Of a DNA stretch of 8,474 nucleotides, positions 1-6,881 are shown piece after piece. The stretch is from Leucothrix mucor (GTDB taxonomy: Bacteria > Pseudomonadota > Gammaproteobacteria > Thiotrichales > Thiotrichaceae). The number at the start of each line of letters is the position of its first letter. Position 1 is the first letter of the stretch. Made by a program: the position numbers and the translations under genes. The DNA is taken from contig DRMS01000180.1 of the NCBI GenBank assembly GCA_011322515.1, positions 1 through 8,474 of the forward strand, given 5' to 3'. A model generated the notes under the pieces. That model was not told the DNA's origin. It did no database searches and was given only the letters and a program-made list of their open reading frames with translations.

Positions 1-1806
1 AGTGCAGACTTTGGCTTACTTCCACTCGCTGTTAAGTATTATTATCAACTTGCGAAGAAAAATAGCACTTACCGAGCACAGTGGTATGCAGAAGCTGGGC
101 GATGGGCAAATCAAGCGGCTGATTATGCGCGCGCGGCGGATGCATTTAGGTCTGCGAGTGCTTCATTGAACCAAGCGACTAATTTTAATCAATACACCAA
201 TAACTGGTTGAATGCCTCAATCAATGCTGAGCAATTTGAACAAGTTAAACCTTTTCTAACAAAAGTTGTAGCGCACCCTCCAAAATCGCTGAAAACTATT
301 GAAAAAATAGCCAATATTAGCTATCAGGCTGGATTTTATACTATTGCAAGTCAGTTATTTTTCACCCTTGCTCTGCGTGATGATGCGATAGAAAAGCAAC
401 GCTGGTATGAAAAAGCATCCTATTGGGCAAGTAAAGCAGAAAACTATACGGATGCTGCCAGCTATTTAATTAAAGCTGAACAAATAACAAATAACAGCAA
501 TGATAGATGGGTGATTCAACAACGCTTGATTGATATCTATATGAAGGATAAAAAGCCTCAATTGGCATTGAGCATTCTTCTACCCATTTTAAAACAAACA
601 CCTGAAAACAAAAAATTGTCCAATAAAGCAATTTATATTGCACTGATAAATAATAAGTTTTCTCTTGCAAGGAAACTCAATAAAAATTACTTACAAACCG
701 CACCAAATTCTCTTAATGCACTAAGCAATCAAGTGGAAATTGAAATAGCAGATAAGAAATATACGCAAGCAATTCACTATATAAAGAAAATAATAAAAAT
801 CACCCCCTACGCTCTAAAACCACGTCAACAATGGGCGCAACTAGAAGAACAGGAAGGTAATTATTCACTTGCACTGGAGCTTAGGCAATGGGTTTATAAC
901 ACTACCAATAAAGCAGAGCATCTGCAAAAAGTCATTCAGGTAGCACAGTTGGATCTTAAAGGTAGTGGATTGAAAACTCTACAACAGCTTGCACAACAGC
1001 AAGAACTTCCGACTCAAGCGGTTTATGATGTGTTTTTTCACTTAGTAAACTCTGGACAAAAAAAGTCTGCTGAGAGATTTCTTAGTCAATATTTAGAGTC
1101 ACATCGTGCCAAAAAGAAACTATTAATCACGCTTGCTAAATGGTATGGCGGTGAAAAACGCTATGCAAAAGCATTAAAGACATGGAATAAGGTCGAAAAA
1201 TATTTCGGTCGAAGTAGCACCTCAGGTCTCAACAAATTTGAATTGCTTTGGGCATTAAACCGTAAGCATCAAGCACATCGTCTATGGCTTAATAATTACC
1301 GTAGATGGGGTAAACATGCCAATACAAGACAACTTTCACTAATGGCAGAAGTTGCGTGGCAGAATAAGCATACAAAAACAGCGTTATCCTATTACAAGCG
1401 CCTACTAAATAAACGTTATAGAGGCGCTGCAAAGAAGCGTCCACTGCAATATATGCGTATTGCCATACTCAATAAAAAAATGGGTCGACCTAGAACCGCT
1501 TTATCAACCTATCACAAGGGATTTATTAAAACCCGCAATACTGATTTGTTGATTAATGGTCTACAGCTTAGTTTTGACCAATATGACACTTATAATTTTA
1601 AGCGTTTAACCTCTTTGGCGAAAAAATATAGGCGCCAGTTCAGGTCTAATTCTCGCTATTGGTTATTACAAGCTGCAAATGCTCAACAAAATAAGCAGTA
1701 CCAAACAGCATTAAGATATTATAGAAAAGTTTTATCGTTAAAACCCAGATCTCGTGAAGCGCGTAGAGGGGTTAGAGATATAAAGCGTTACTTAAGAGGT
1801 ATCTGA
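1..1806 (+). CDS. pelB: PelB-like TPR scaffold protein (5' partial, no C-terminal barrel)
   Basis: The frame is open from the first base of the window, so the gene starts upstream; the TTG at 166 is only an internal codon. About 601 residues are visible, ending at TGA 1804-1806. They are almost entirely helical TPR-type repeats with the recurring pattern of aromatic/Ala helix pairs, such as WYAEAGRWANQAADYARAA near the start and YWLLQAANAQQNKQYQTALR near the end. The C-terminus is very basic (many Lys/Arg). In Pel clusters the large TPR protein is PelB, whose periplasmic TPR region binds the PelA modification enzyme and whose C-terminal porin exports the polymer. The assignment rests on the TPR architecture and the pelDEF genes 760 bp downstream, not on a diagnostic motif. 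The beta-barrel domain of about 300 residues expected at the PelB C-terminus is missing: the protein stops right after the last TPR. It may be a split PelB, a truncated one or a separate TPR protein. Confidence 0.62.
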   Translation, partial: SADFGLLPLAVKYYYQLAKKNSTYRAQWYAEAGRWANQAADYARAADAFRSASASLNQATNFNQYTNNWLNASINAEQFEQVKPFLTKVVAHPPKSLKTIEKIANISYQAGFYTIASQLFFTLALRDDAIEKQRWYEKASYWASKAENYTDAASYLIKAEQITNNSNDRWVIQQRLIDIYMKDKKPQLALSILLPILKQTPENKKLSNKAIYIALINNKFSLARKLNKNYLQTAPNSLNALSNQVEIEIADKKYTQAIHYIKKIIKITPYALKPRQQWAQLEEQEGNYSLALELRQWVYNTTNKAEHLQKVIQVAQLDLKGSGLKTLQQLAQQQELPTQAVYDVFFHLVNSGQKKSAERFLSQYLESHRAKKKLLITLAKWYGGEKRYAKALKTWNKVEKYFGRSSTSGLNKFELLWALNRKHQAHRLWLNNYRRWGKHANTRQLSLMAEVAWQNKHTKTALSYYKRLLNKRYRGAAKKRPLQYMRIAILNKKMGRPRTALSTYHKGFIKTRNTDLLINGLQLSFDQYDTYNFKRLTSLAKKYRRQFRSNSRYWLLQAANAQQNKQYQTALRYYRKVLSLKPRSREARRGVRDIKRYLRGI

Positions 1807-1835
1807 TCAGTAAATCCACCTGTCTAACGTTACTG

Positions 1836-1843
1836 TAGAGACA
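1836..1843. repeat. Left target-site duplication of MITE copy A
   Basis: TAGAGACA directly precedes the left terminal repeat of copy A and is repeated exactly at 2012-2019 directly after the right terminal repeat. This fixes the element ends to the base. Confidence 0.85.
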
Positions 1844-2011
1844 GGCTACCAACTTAAGGCGGGACAAGTAACGTCATGGCAAATAACCCGCACCCTTCGA
1901 CAAGCTCAGGGAACTAGCTCTTCGGTAGACTCAGGACACCGCTTCCTGAGCTTGTCGAAGGGTGCGGGTGAATAGCAGAAACATGAACTGTCCCGCCTTA
2001 AACTGGTAGCC
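1844..2011. mobile_element. MITE-like element, family 1 copy A, complete with 8-bp target duplication
   Basis: A 168-bp non-coding element with imperfect terminal inverted repeats: GGCTACCAACTTAAGGCGGG on the left, and on the right the complement of GGCTACCAGTTTAAGGCGGG. It is flanked on both sides by the perfect 8-bp direct repeat TAGAGACA (1836-1843 and 2012-2019), the mark of a transposition event. Inside is a 25-bp perfect inverted repeat (1886-1910 with 1945-1969) built around CCCTTCGACAAGCTCAGG, with a 34-nt loop. It has no coding capacity, so it must have been moved by a transposase encoded elsewhere. Several IS families make 8-bp duplications, and I cannot name the parent. Copies B (2409-2553) and C (6364-6465) are relatives. 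Confidence 0.85.
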
Positions 2012-2019
2012 TAGAGACA
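2012..2019. repeat. Right target-site duplication of MITE copy A
   Basis: Exact second copy of TAGAGACA, abutting the right terminal repeat. Because it is unmutated, the insertion is probably recent compared with copy B, whose flanks match at only 6 of 8 positions. Confidence 0.85.
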
Positions 2020-2081
2020 TTGAAAACCGATTTAAGATGGAGCAACATAGTGTCGCTGGGTGTTTACTTCCTTTAAGGAAT

Positions 2082-2247
2082 CTAAGGAAGTTCCAAGCAG
2101 TGATTTTACCCATCTTACTTGCCCTTTTGCTCCTGTTTGAATCATATCAATCGTTGCGTAGAGCAACTATGCGCCTCTTGAGATGCTTCAATCAGGAACA
2201 AAAAATCAGCATAATATAGGTAAATTCATTACTTGAAACGTCCTAAA
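2082..2247. repeat. Foldback repeat, second MITE-like family
   Basis: This stretch of about 166 bp is an imperfect inverted repeat over nearly its full length. The outer left end CTAAGGAAGTTCCAAGCAGT (from 2082) pairs with the complement of 2228-2247, and roughly 70% of positions agree over the outer 38. Further in, 2129-2150 pairs with 2178-2199 at about 18 of 22 positions. The centre (2151-2177) holds a small hairpin, GTTGC with GCAAC. It is unlike family 1 in sequence and carries no gene; the small open frame across it is a by-product. A 22-nt sequence at 6881-6902 matches its left end at 19 positions. I found no clear target duplication, so mobility is inferred from shape and repetition only. 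Confidence 0.55.
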
Positions 2248-2408
2248 GCAAGCACACTGTAAATTCAACTTCCTCTCTTAAATTGATCCTAACGACACCC
2301 TATCCAATAATCCAGCTCATTAATCTAGCATTCAGGTGCTCCCCTCTCTCTATCAAGGGATACTGATAGCCATACATTCAAACAAACTCTTAGTTTGATC
2401 GAGAAAAA
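2248..2408. other. Intergenic stretch without recognised features
   Basis: This is the part of the 759-bp gap between the TPR gene and pelD that the repeats do not cover. It holds a short hairpin (CAAACT 2383-2388 with AGTTTG 2392-2397) and no coding signal. The pelD promoter may lie here, upstream of MITE copy B, but I see no convincing -35/-10 pair. If a pelC or the PelB barrel ever stood here, no readable remnant is left. Confidence 0.5.
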
Positions 2409-2553
2409 GGCTACCAACTTAAGGCGGGACAAGTAAAATCATAGCAAATAACCCGCACTCCTCGACAAACTCAGGGAACTAACTTCCTGATTTTGTCGAG
2501 GAGTGGGAGTGAATAGCACAAAAGATTAACGGTCCCGCTTTAAGCTGGTAGCC
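2409..2553. mobile_element. MITE-like element, family 1 copy B, in the pelD leader
   Basis: A 145-bp copy of family 1. The left end is identical to copy A for the first 28 bases; the right end reads GCTTTAAGCTGGTAGCC. The flanks GAGAAAAA (2401-2408) and AAGAAAAG (2554-2561) agree at 6 of 8 positions and look like a decayed target duplication. The central stem pairs 2451-2475 with 2486-2510 around a 10-nt loop. Its sequence differs from copies A and C, but several changes are matched on the other arm, so pairing is kept. The element ends 12 nt before the pelD start and only 6 nt before the AGGAG of its ribosome-binding site, so it lies in the pelD leader. Confidence 0.8.
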
Positions 2554-2559
2554 AAGAAA

Positions 2560-2564
2560 AGGAG
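2560..2564 (+). promoter_or_regulatory. Candidate ribosome-binding site of pelD, unusually close to ATG
   Basis: AGGAG lies in a purine run directly after MITE copy B and ends one base before the ATG at 2566. That spacing is much shorter than the usual 5-9 nt. No better placed start with a Shine-Dalgarno was found; a TTG at 2614 has none. The signal supports ATG 2566 but hints at weak or structure-dependent initiation. Confidence 0.5.
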
Positions 2565-2565
2565 A

Positions 2566-3924
2566 ATGGCTATCAACACGCTAACACTGAGCAATAAAAA
2601 TAATAAGCGCCTATTGGGTACTTTAGATACAGCCCTCATTGAGGCAATTGTACTGCCCATTATTATCCCTGTGCTTGTCTGGTTATTTGGCAGAGAAGAT
2701 ATCTTCTTCCTACAAACTGCATTTCCTTGGTTAATACTAATCCCCATATTAACAGCGACACGATATGGTGCATGGTATGGACTGTTAAGCTTGCTTGTTT
2801 TCAGTGCTTTTTGCCTTCTCTATGTTATGCAGTTTCAACCTGAACTGATTCAAAATGCTATTCAGGTACTTACTGGCGGCTTATTGTTAGTTATTTTAAC
2901 AGGGGGTATCGCTGAACGGTGGAAAAAACAAACCCAAGAGCAAGCACAACAACTTAAAGACTGCCATCAAAGTACCAACCAATCAGAGCAAGCGTTACAA
3001 CTTTTGCATATTTCCTATAGCCAGCTCGAAGAAGAAATGGTGACGACAACACAATCATTAGCAGGCTCTCTTCGCTTACTTGAAGCCTCTCTAGAACAAC
3101 CGCGCAGTAGAAAAGACCGATTACTGTTAGCGATAGAAAAAATGCGCAGTATATTGCGAGAATATGATTGGCTTGAAACCGCTGCCTTCTATCATATCAA
3201 TATAAAGGGTGAGCTAAAGGCTACGCCCCTTGGCCATATCGGTATTATTCCTAATGATCTGTATAAAGACCCCTTGATTGCAGCAGCAATTAAGAGCAAA
3301 AAGTCCATTCGATTGAATCGAAAATCAGCGACTTCTTCAGATTTTGCAAACTCGCAATTACAATCTGCTATTCCGATGATTGATAACAATGGTCATTTAT
3401 GGGGCATTCTTGCAGTGCAACGCATGACCTCATCCCCCTTTATACAGCAAAATTTAAACTTACTGGCGTTACTCTGTAGCTATGTTGCTAACCTTTTAAG
3501 TAATGCTCAACGCCCTATTTCAGAGTCAAAACAATTATTTACAGAAATATCAACTGCACTCAATGTTGTATTAAACACGGTTAAATCCGTTACTTTAATG
3601 ACAGTGGAAATACCATCATCATCGCATCAACAAGAGTATCAAAAATTTTTTGCGAGTAAAGTGCGCGGTGCAAATCGTATTTGGCGATTGCAAAAAAGCA
3701 CGGGAGTGACTCTTATCATCTTGCTTCCACTGTTTAATGCAGATAGCGCTAAACAGTGGCAACAAAATATTGAAAATGCATTTTCCAAACAATTTGATGT
3801 TAACTTTAATAACTCAAATATTAAATTTAGCCCAATTCACTTCCATAAAAAAGTGAATAAAGCATCTTTAACCAATTATTTTAATACGATTAATGAGTTT
3901 AGCCATGCGCACCTTATCCGCTAG
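2566..3924 (+). CDS. pelD: PelD, inner-membrane c-di-GMP receptor of Pel synthesis (altered I-site)
   Basis: 452 residues, close to the usual PelD length of about 455. Four hydrophobic segments (about 27-41, 52-65, 70-88, 97-114) form the N-terminal membrane part. A helical stalk of about 115-165 rich in Gln/Glu follows, then a GAF domain (about 170-320) and a degenerate GGDEF domain (about 325-452) without an active-site GGDEF. In the known family, PelD binds c-di-GMP through the inhibitory-site RxxD motif and so switches on polymer synthesis and export. Here the equivalent stretch is VRGANRIW, with Arg367 kept and Asn370 in place of Asp. It is followed by the family-like strand LIILLPLF (383-390). 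An Arg near 402, used for ligand binding in Pseudomonas PelD, is not evident either. Its leader is occupied by MITE copy B, and its end overlaps pelE by 32 nt. Identity is supported by domain order, length and the following pelE and pelF. Confidence 0.88.
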   Translation: MAINTLTLSNKNNKRLLGTLDTALIEAIVLPIIIPVLVWLFGREDIFFLQTAFPWLILIPILTATRYGAWYGLLSLLVFSAFCLLYVMQFQPELIQNAIQVLTGGLLLVILTGGIAERWKKQTQEQAQQLKDCHQSTNQSEQALQLLHISYSQLEEEMVTTTQSLAGSLRLLEASLEQPRSRKDRLLLAIEKMRSILREYDWLETAAFYHINIKGELKATPLGHIGIIPNDLYKDPLIAAAIKSKKSIRLNRKSATSSDFANSQLQSAIPMIDNNGHLWGILAVQRMTSSPFIQQNLNLLALLCSYVANLLSNAQRPISESKQLFTEISTALNVVLNTVKSVTLMTVEIPSSSHQQEYQKFFASKVRGANRIWRLQKSTGVTLIILLPLFNADSAKQWQQNIENAFSKQFDVNFNNSNIKFSPIHFHKKVNKASLTNYFNTINEFSHAHLIR

Positions 3925-4786
3925 TACCCTTATTCCCATTGTAATAGAGACCCTTATCTTTAGTAGTTTATGGCTTAATATTTTATCCATTAGCCATTTT
4001 AGCTTACTTATTGCACACACACTGACAGCTGTTATTACAGCTTACTGGTTAAGTCGTCAATGGCAACAAGAAACACTTAGCAAGACCATAAGCTGGTTTA
4101 TCCTGTTTAATTTTCTGTTTTTTATTCCTGTCATCGGCGCGCTTATTCTATGGATGTTTAGCATAAGAAAATATTTACGCCAAGCAACGTCAGAAGCAGA
4201 ACAAGTAATTGAAGAACAAGAGAAGGCAAAAAATGATGAGGAGATTCATTATTTTTCGGCTCCAAAGCATCATCATAATACGCGCAAAAAACAAACCCGC
4301 GACTTGCTCTCAACGCTGGATGATGATACGTACCTTAAATTACTCGTTGCAACACAACATTTGCCTGATAAGGAAGCGTATACCTTACTAAAAGAAGCCC
4401 TAAGTAGTCCGTTTGAAAGTGCCCGCTTGATGGCATTTTCACTTAAAGGTAAACTAGAGGAACGCTTGCAAAATGAGCTACAGCAAAAAATAAAAGGACT
4501 AAAACAAACTAAAACCAAAACTAACAGTGCTGAACTTCATCTTAGTATTGCTAAAGATTACATTCACTTATTAGATATTGGTCTATTAACAGAAAGCGAT
4601 GAAACCTTATTGAGCAAAGCCAGAAACCATTGTGTTAAAGCCATTCATCTTAATAAAAAATCGGCTTATGCGTTTCAGGCGCTGAGTAAAATTTTAAAAT
4701 ACCAAGGACGAAGTAAGCAAGCACAACGCGCACAAATAAAAGCTGTTGACTTAGGGCTTCCCCTTGATCGTTTATACTCCACTTAA
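3893..4786 (+). CDS. pelE: PelE, membrane-anchored TPR component of the Pel synthase
   Basis: 297 residues, somewhat shorter than Pseudomonas PelE (about 330). Two hydrophobic segments (about 11-50 as a hairpin-like stretch, and about 66-88) anchor it in the inner membrane. A charged linker with a His-rich patch (about 115-130) follows, then a helical, TPR-like soluble part to the end, with ARNHCVKAIHLNKKSAYAF and ALSKILKYQGRSKQAQRAQI as one repeat pair. In the family, PelE joins PelD and PelG in the inner-membrane complex that activates the PelF transferase. The first ATG at 3893 overlaps pelD by 32 nt; a second ATG at 3905 is also possible. Neither has a good Shine-Dalgarno, so translation coupled to pelD is likely. 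Only 9 nt separate it from pelF. Confidence 0.85.
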   Translation: MSLAMRTLSASTLIPIVIETLIFSSLWLNILSISHFSLLIAHTLTAVITAYWLSRQWQQETLSKTISWFILFNFLFFIPVIGALILWMFSIRKYLRQATSEAEQVIEEQEKAKNDEEIHYFSAPKHHHNTRKKQTRDLLSTLDDDTYLKLLVATQHLPDKEAYTLLKEALSSPFESARLMAFSLKGKLEERLQNELQQKIKGLKQTKTKTNSAELHLSIAKDYIHLLDIGLLTESDETLLSKARNHCVKAIHLNKKSAYAFQALSKILKYQGRSKQAQRAQIKAVDLGLPLDRLYST

Positions 4787-4795
4787 AATAATAAT

Positions 4796-6325
4796 ATGTC
4801 TACATCATCGATAATAATAAATTTAAATAAAAAAGCCGACATCTGTCTACTCTTAGAAGGCACCTATCCCTATGTCAGAGGCGGCGTATCTAGCTGGGTA
4901 CATCAATTAATTCAGGGACTTCCCAATTATCAGTTTTCACTGGTTTTTATTGGTGCAAATAGAGAAAACTATGGTCAAAGTTTTTTTGAAATACCTGATA
5001 ATGTCTGCCATTTTGAAGAACACTTTCTCAATGAAAGTTTAAAGCTAAAAGAGCCTAAACAGTATGAACTAGATGAAAATATACTGGTTGAGCTGAAGGA
5101 AATTTACAAATACCTCACAGAAAGCAGGCAGGCACCTACGCTTGATAAACTCGCCAATTTAAAACTATTACTGCAACACGCTGATGAAATGGAAATTGAG
5201 CAGTTTTTTTATAGTCCACAGATCTGGCAGTTAATTACTGATAGCTATCGTGAAAACTGCCCTGATCAACCCTTTAATGATTACTTCTGGACAATGCGGT
5301 CTATGCATGCGCCCATCTTAGCCTTACTACGCATTGCCAAAAATATTCCTGATGCAGGCTGCTATCACACCGTATCCACAGGCTATGCGGGTGTTTTAGG
5401 TATGTTTTTAAAACTACTTAAGAATAAACCACTACTACTCAGTGAGCATGGAATTTATACCAAAGAACGGCAAATAGACCTGTACCAAGCAAACTGGATA
5501 AAAGAAGTAAGTCGTCACTTTAAAGCAGGTTTAGATGATCATATGAATTACCTAAGGCGACTCTGGATGCAATTTTTTGAAGGCTTAGGACGTTTTACCT
5601 ATAGCGCCTGTAGCATAACCGTCACCCTCTATGAACAAAATAAACTAAGGCAAATTGAACTAGGTGCAAGACCTGAACAGGCCATTGCACTACCGAATGG
5701 CGTAAAACTAGAGCGCTTTGTAAAATTACGTGTAAAGCGCCCCAAAAATATCCCTCCTGTTCTCGTCTTGCTGGGGCGTGTTGTCCCTATCAAAGATATT
5801 AAAACCTATATTCGTGCCGTTGGCTTACTATGTAAACAACTCCCAGAAGCAGAAGGCTGGATTGTTGGTCCTGATGAAGAAGAGGAAGAATATGCAAATG
5901 AATGCCATGCGCTAGTGAAACAGCTTGGACTAGAACAAAAAGTAAAATTTCTCGGCTTTCAAAATATTGATGATATTTTACCAAAAACAGGCTTAATCAC
6001 CCTCAGCTCCATTAGTGAAGGTCAACCACTGGTTATACTGGAAGGCTATGCCGCAGGCGTACCGACACTATCAACCGATGTAGGCTCCTGTCGAGAGTTG
6101 GTAGAAGGACGAGAAGGAGAAGATCGCCAACTTGGCAAAGCAGGTGCCATAGTGCCATTAGCCAATCCACAAGCACTTGCAGATGCCGCAGCTGATTTAC
6201 TAAGTAATGAAGAACACTGGTATGCCGCGCAGTCTGCGGGTATTGCTCGCGTAGAAAAGTATTATACCGAAAAAATTTTTCTGGATAATTATCACAAGCT
6301 TTATGAAAAGATTTTGGCTTCATAG
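4796..6325 (+). CDS. pelF: PelF, cytosolic GT4-family glycosyltransferase that polymerises Pel
   Basis: 509 residues, matching the family length of about 507. The N-terminal signature EGTYPYVRGGVSSWV (21-35), with its glycine-rich acceptor loop, is typical of PelF. Further GT-B/GT4 marks are SEHGIYTKERQ (216-226), PNGV (300-303), the second Rossmann domain start LLGRVVPIKD (325-334), GPDEEEEEY (358-366) and the nucleotide-sugar motif E408-x7-E416 in SEGQPLVILEGYAAG. No membrane segment is seen, consistent with a soluble enzyme working with PelD, PelE and PelG at the inner membrane. It transfers sugar from a UDP-activated donor into the cationic GalNAc/GlcNAc-type polymer. There is no clear Shine-Dalgarno, so coupling to pelE is probable. 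The frame is intact to TAG 6323-6325. The usual next gene, pelG, is not present: mobile remnants begin 38 bp downstream. Confidence 0.95.
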   Translation: MSTSSIIINLNKKADICLLLEGTYPYVRGGVSSWVHQLIQGLPNYQFSLVFIGANRENYGQSFFEIPDNVCHFEEHFLNESLKLKEPKQYELDENILVELKEIYKYLTESRQAPTLDKLANLKLLLQHADEMEIEQFFYSPQIWQLITDSYRENCPDQPFNDYFWTMRSMHAPILALLRIAKNIPDAGCYHTVSTGYAGVLGMFLKLLKNKPLLLSEHGIYTKERQIDLYQANWIKEVSRHFKAGLDDHMNYLRRLWMQFFEGLGRFTYSACSITVTLYEQNKLRQIELGARPEQAIALPNGVKLERFVKLRVKRPKNIPPVLVLLGRVVPIKDIKTYIRAVGLLCKQLPEAEGWIVGPDEEEEEYANECHALVKQLGLEQKVKFLGFQNIDDILPKTGLITLSSISEGQPLVILEGYAAGVPTLSTDVGSCRELVEGREGEDRQLGKAGAIVPLANPQALADAAADLLSNEEHWYAAQSAGIARVEKYYTEKIFLDNYHKLYEKILAS

Positions 6326-6363
6326 CTATTACAACACCTTCGTTAAGGAAGTTTACCTCAACA

Positions 6364-6465
6364 ACCCGCACCCTTCGACAAGCTCAGGGAGCTAGCTTCC
6401 TGAGCTTGTCGAAGGGTGCGGGTGAATAGCAGAAACATGAACTGTCCCGCCTTAAACTGGTAGCC
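6364..6465. mobile_element. MITE-like element, family 1 copy C, left end missing
   Basis: The right part (6424-6465) is base-identical to copy A, ending in CTTAAACTGGTAGCC. The central stem is a perfect 25-bp inverted repeat (6364-6388 with 6399-6423). Its 10-nt loop GAGCTAGCTT pairs further with itself, giving a 60-bp near-perfect palindrome. The left terminal repeat and the 42 bp before the stem in copy A are absent, replaced by unrelated sequence (6326-6363) with the fragment TAAGGAAGTTTACC. With only one end, no target duplication can be read. It lies 38 bp after the pelF stop, so transcripts leaving the pel genes would form a very strong hairpin. It is not followed by a T-run, so I do not call it an intrinsic terminator. 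Confidence 0.8.
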
Positions 6466-6480
6466 GTCCACTAGACCCAT

Positions 6481-6881
6481 TTAGTCATCACCTTTTGGTT
6501 CAAAATGATATTCTAAATATTCTGCTATCATTTCTTCCGTTAAATCCCCCGAAGTAACACAAAAATATCCTCTTGCCCAAAAATGACGACCCCAATAGCG
6601 ATTTTTTAAATCTGGAAAACCTTAAACCTTGGAATAACCTCATGGAACTTCTACCTTTTATTCGCCTCATTATTTCACTCGGAGCCATTATTGGTAGCGC
6701 TGAAACAAACAAATGAACATGATCCTTATTCACAACCCTTTTAATATTTCAATCTCAAATTAATACCTTCGCCAATCGCAATCACCAAAATCAACGTGTT
6801 GCGGTGGATGCGTTACACTTATCCACTCTACAATTTAGATTTGGCGAAGGTATTGTCAAATGCTTGGCAAGTTTGACGGAC
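6481..6881 (-). pseudogene. tnpA: IS200-type Y1 transposase remnant (tnpA), frameshifted and interrupted
   Basis: Reading the - strand, three frames together give a recognisable IS200/IS605 TnpA: VRQTCQAF (from 6881), then after a 95-bp insertion FEIEILKG, then VVNKDHVHLFVS with the metal-binding His-x-His at 6713-6721, then PSEIMRRIKGRSS, then RYWGRHFWARGYFCVTSGD and MIAEYLEYH with the catalytic Tyr codon at 6517-6519, ending at TAA 6483-6481. Defects: about 35 N-terminal residues are missing, there is a one-base frameshift near 6736-6741 (AAAGG for AAAGGG), a second frameshift near 6620-6635, and the insertion at 6761-6855. The catalytic residues survive but are no longer in one frame, so this is a dead copy. 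Classical IS200 TnpA fits better than REP-associated RAYT proteins because of the RYWGRHFWARGYF block. Confidence 0.85.
6761..6855. mobile_element. 95-bp palindromic element inserted in the tnpA remnant
   Basis: The ends carry a perfect 14-bp inverted repeat, AATACCTTCGCCAA (6762-6775) with TTGGCGAAGGTATT (6841-6854). The element is flanked by the direct repeat TCAAAT (6755-6760 and 6856-6861). Removing it with one TCAAAT copy rejoins the tnpA reading frame (QAF-EIEILKG), so it inserted into that gene. The centre holds GTGGAT (6804-6809) with ATCCAC (6821-6826) and a CAAC/GTTG stem. This core resembles a GGTGGATGCG...TTATCCACCC repeat that I recall from many bacterial genomes; that comparison is from memory. 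It has no coding capacity. Confidence 0.75.

Noticed and set aside
166..1806. TTG at 166 as start of the TPR gene
   Set aside because: The same frame is open to the window edge and the upstream codons encode further TPR-like sequence, so the gene begins outside the window.
1819..1845. CCTGTCT...AGACAGG inverted repeat after the TPR gene as a terminator
   Set aside because: Part of the right arm is the first bases of the MITE itself, the loop is 13 nt and no T-run follows; it is probably a by-product of the insertion.
2037..2219. Small open frame of 60 codons (+)
   Set aside because: It lies across the foldback repeat, has no ribosome-binding site and no recognisable protein character, and its length is expected by chance.
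2233..2310. Possible sigma-70 promoters (TTGAAA 2233, TTGATC 2283) for pelD
   Set aside because: The matching -10 boxes are poor or wrongly spaced, and TTGAAA falls inside the foldback end; not supported well enough to list.
6033..6371. 112-codon open frame antisense to pelF
   Set aside because: It overlaps the conserved C-terminal GT4 domain of pelF on the opposite strand and runs into MITE copy C; the sense frame explains the sequence.
1886..6423. REP/RAYT system based on the CTTCGACAAGCTCAG palindromes
   Set aside because: The palindromes sit inside larger elements with terminal repeats and an 8-bp duplication, and the nearby Y1 transposase looks like classical IS200, not RAYT; no link between them is visible.
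1844..6465. CRISPR-like array from the three related repeats
   Set aside because: Copies are about 100-170 bp long, irregularly spaced with genes between them, and have no cas genes nearby.
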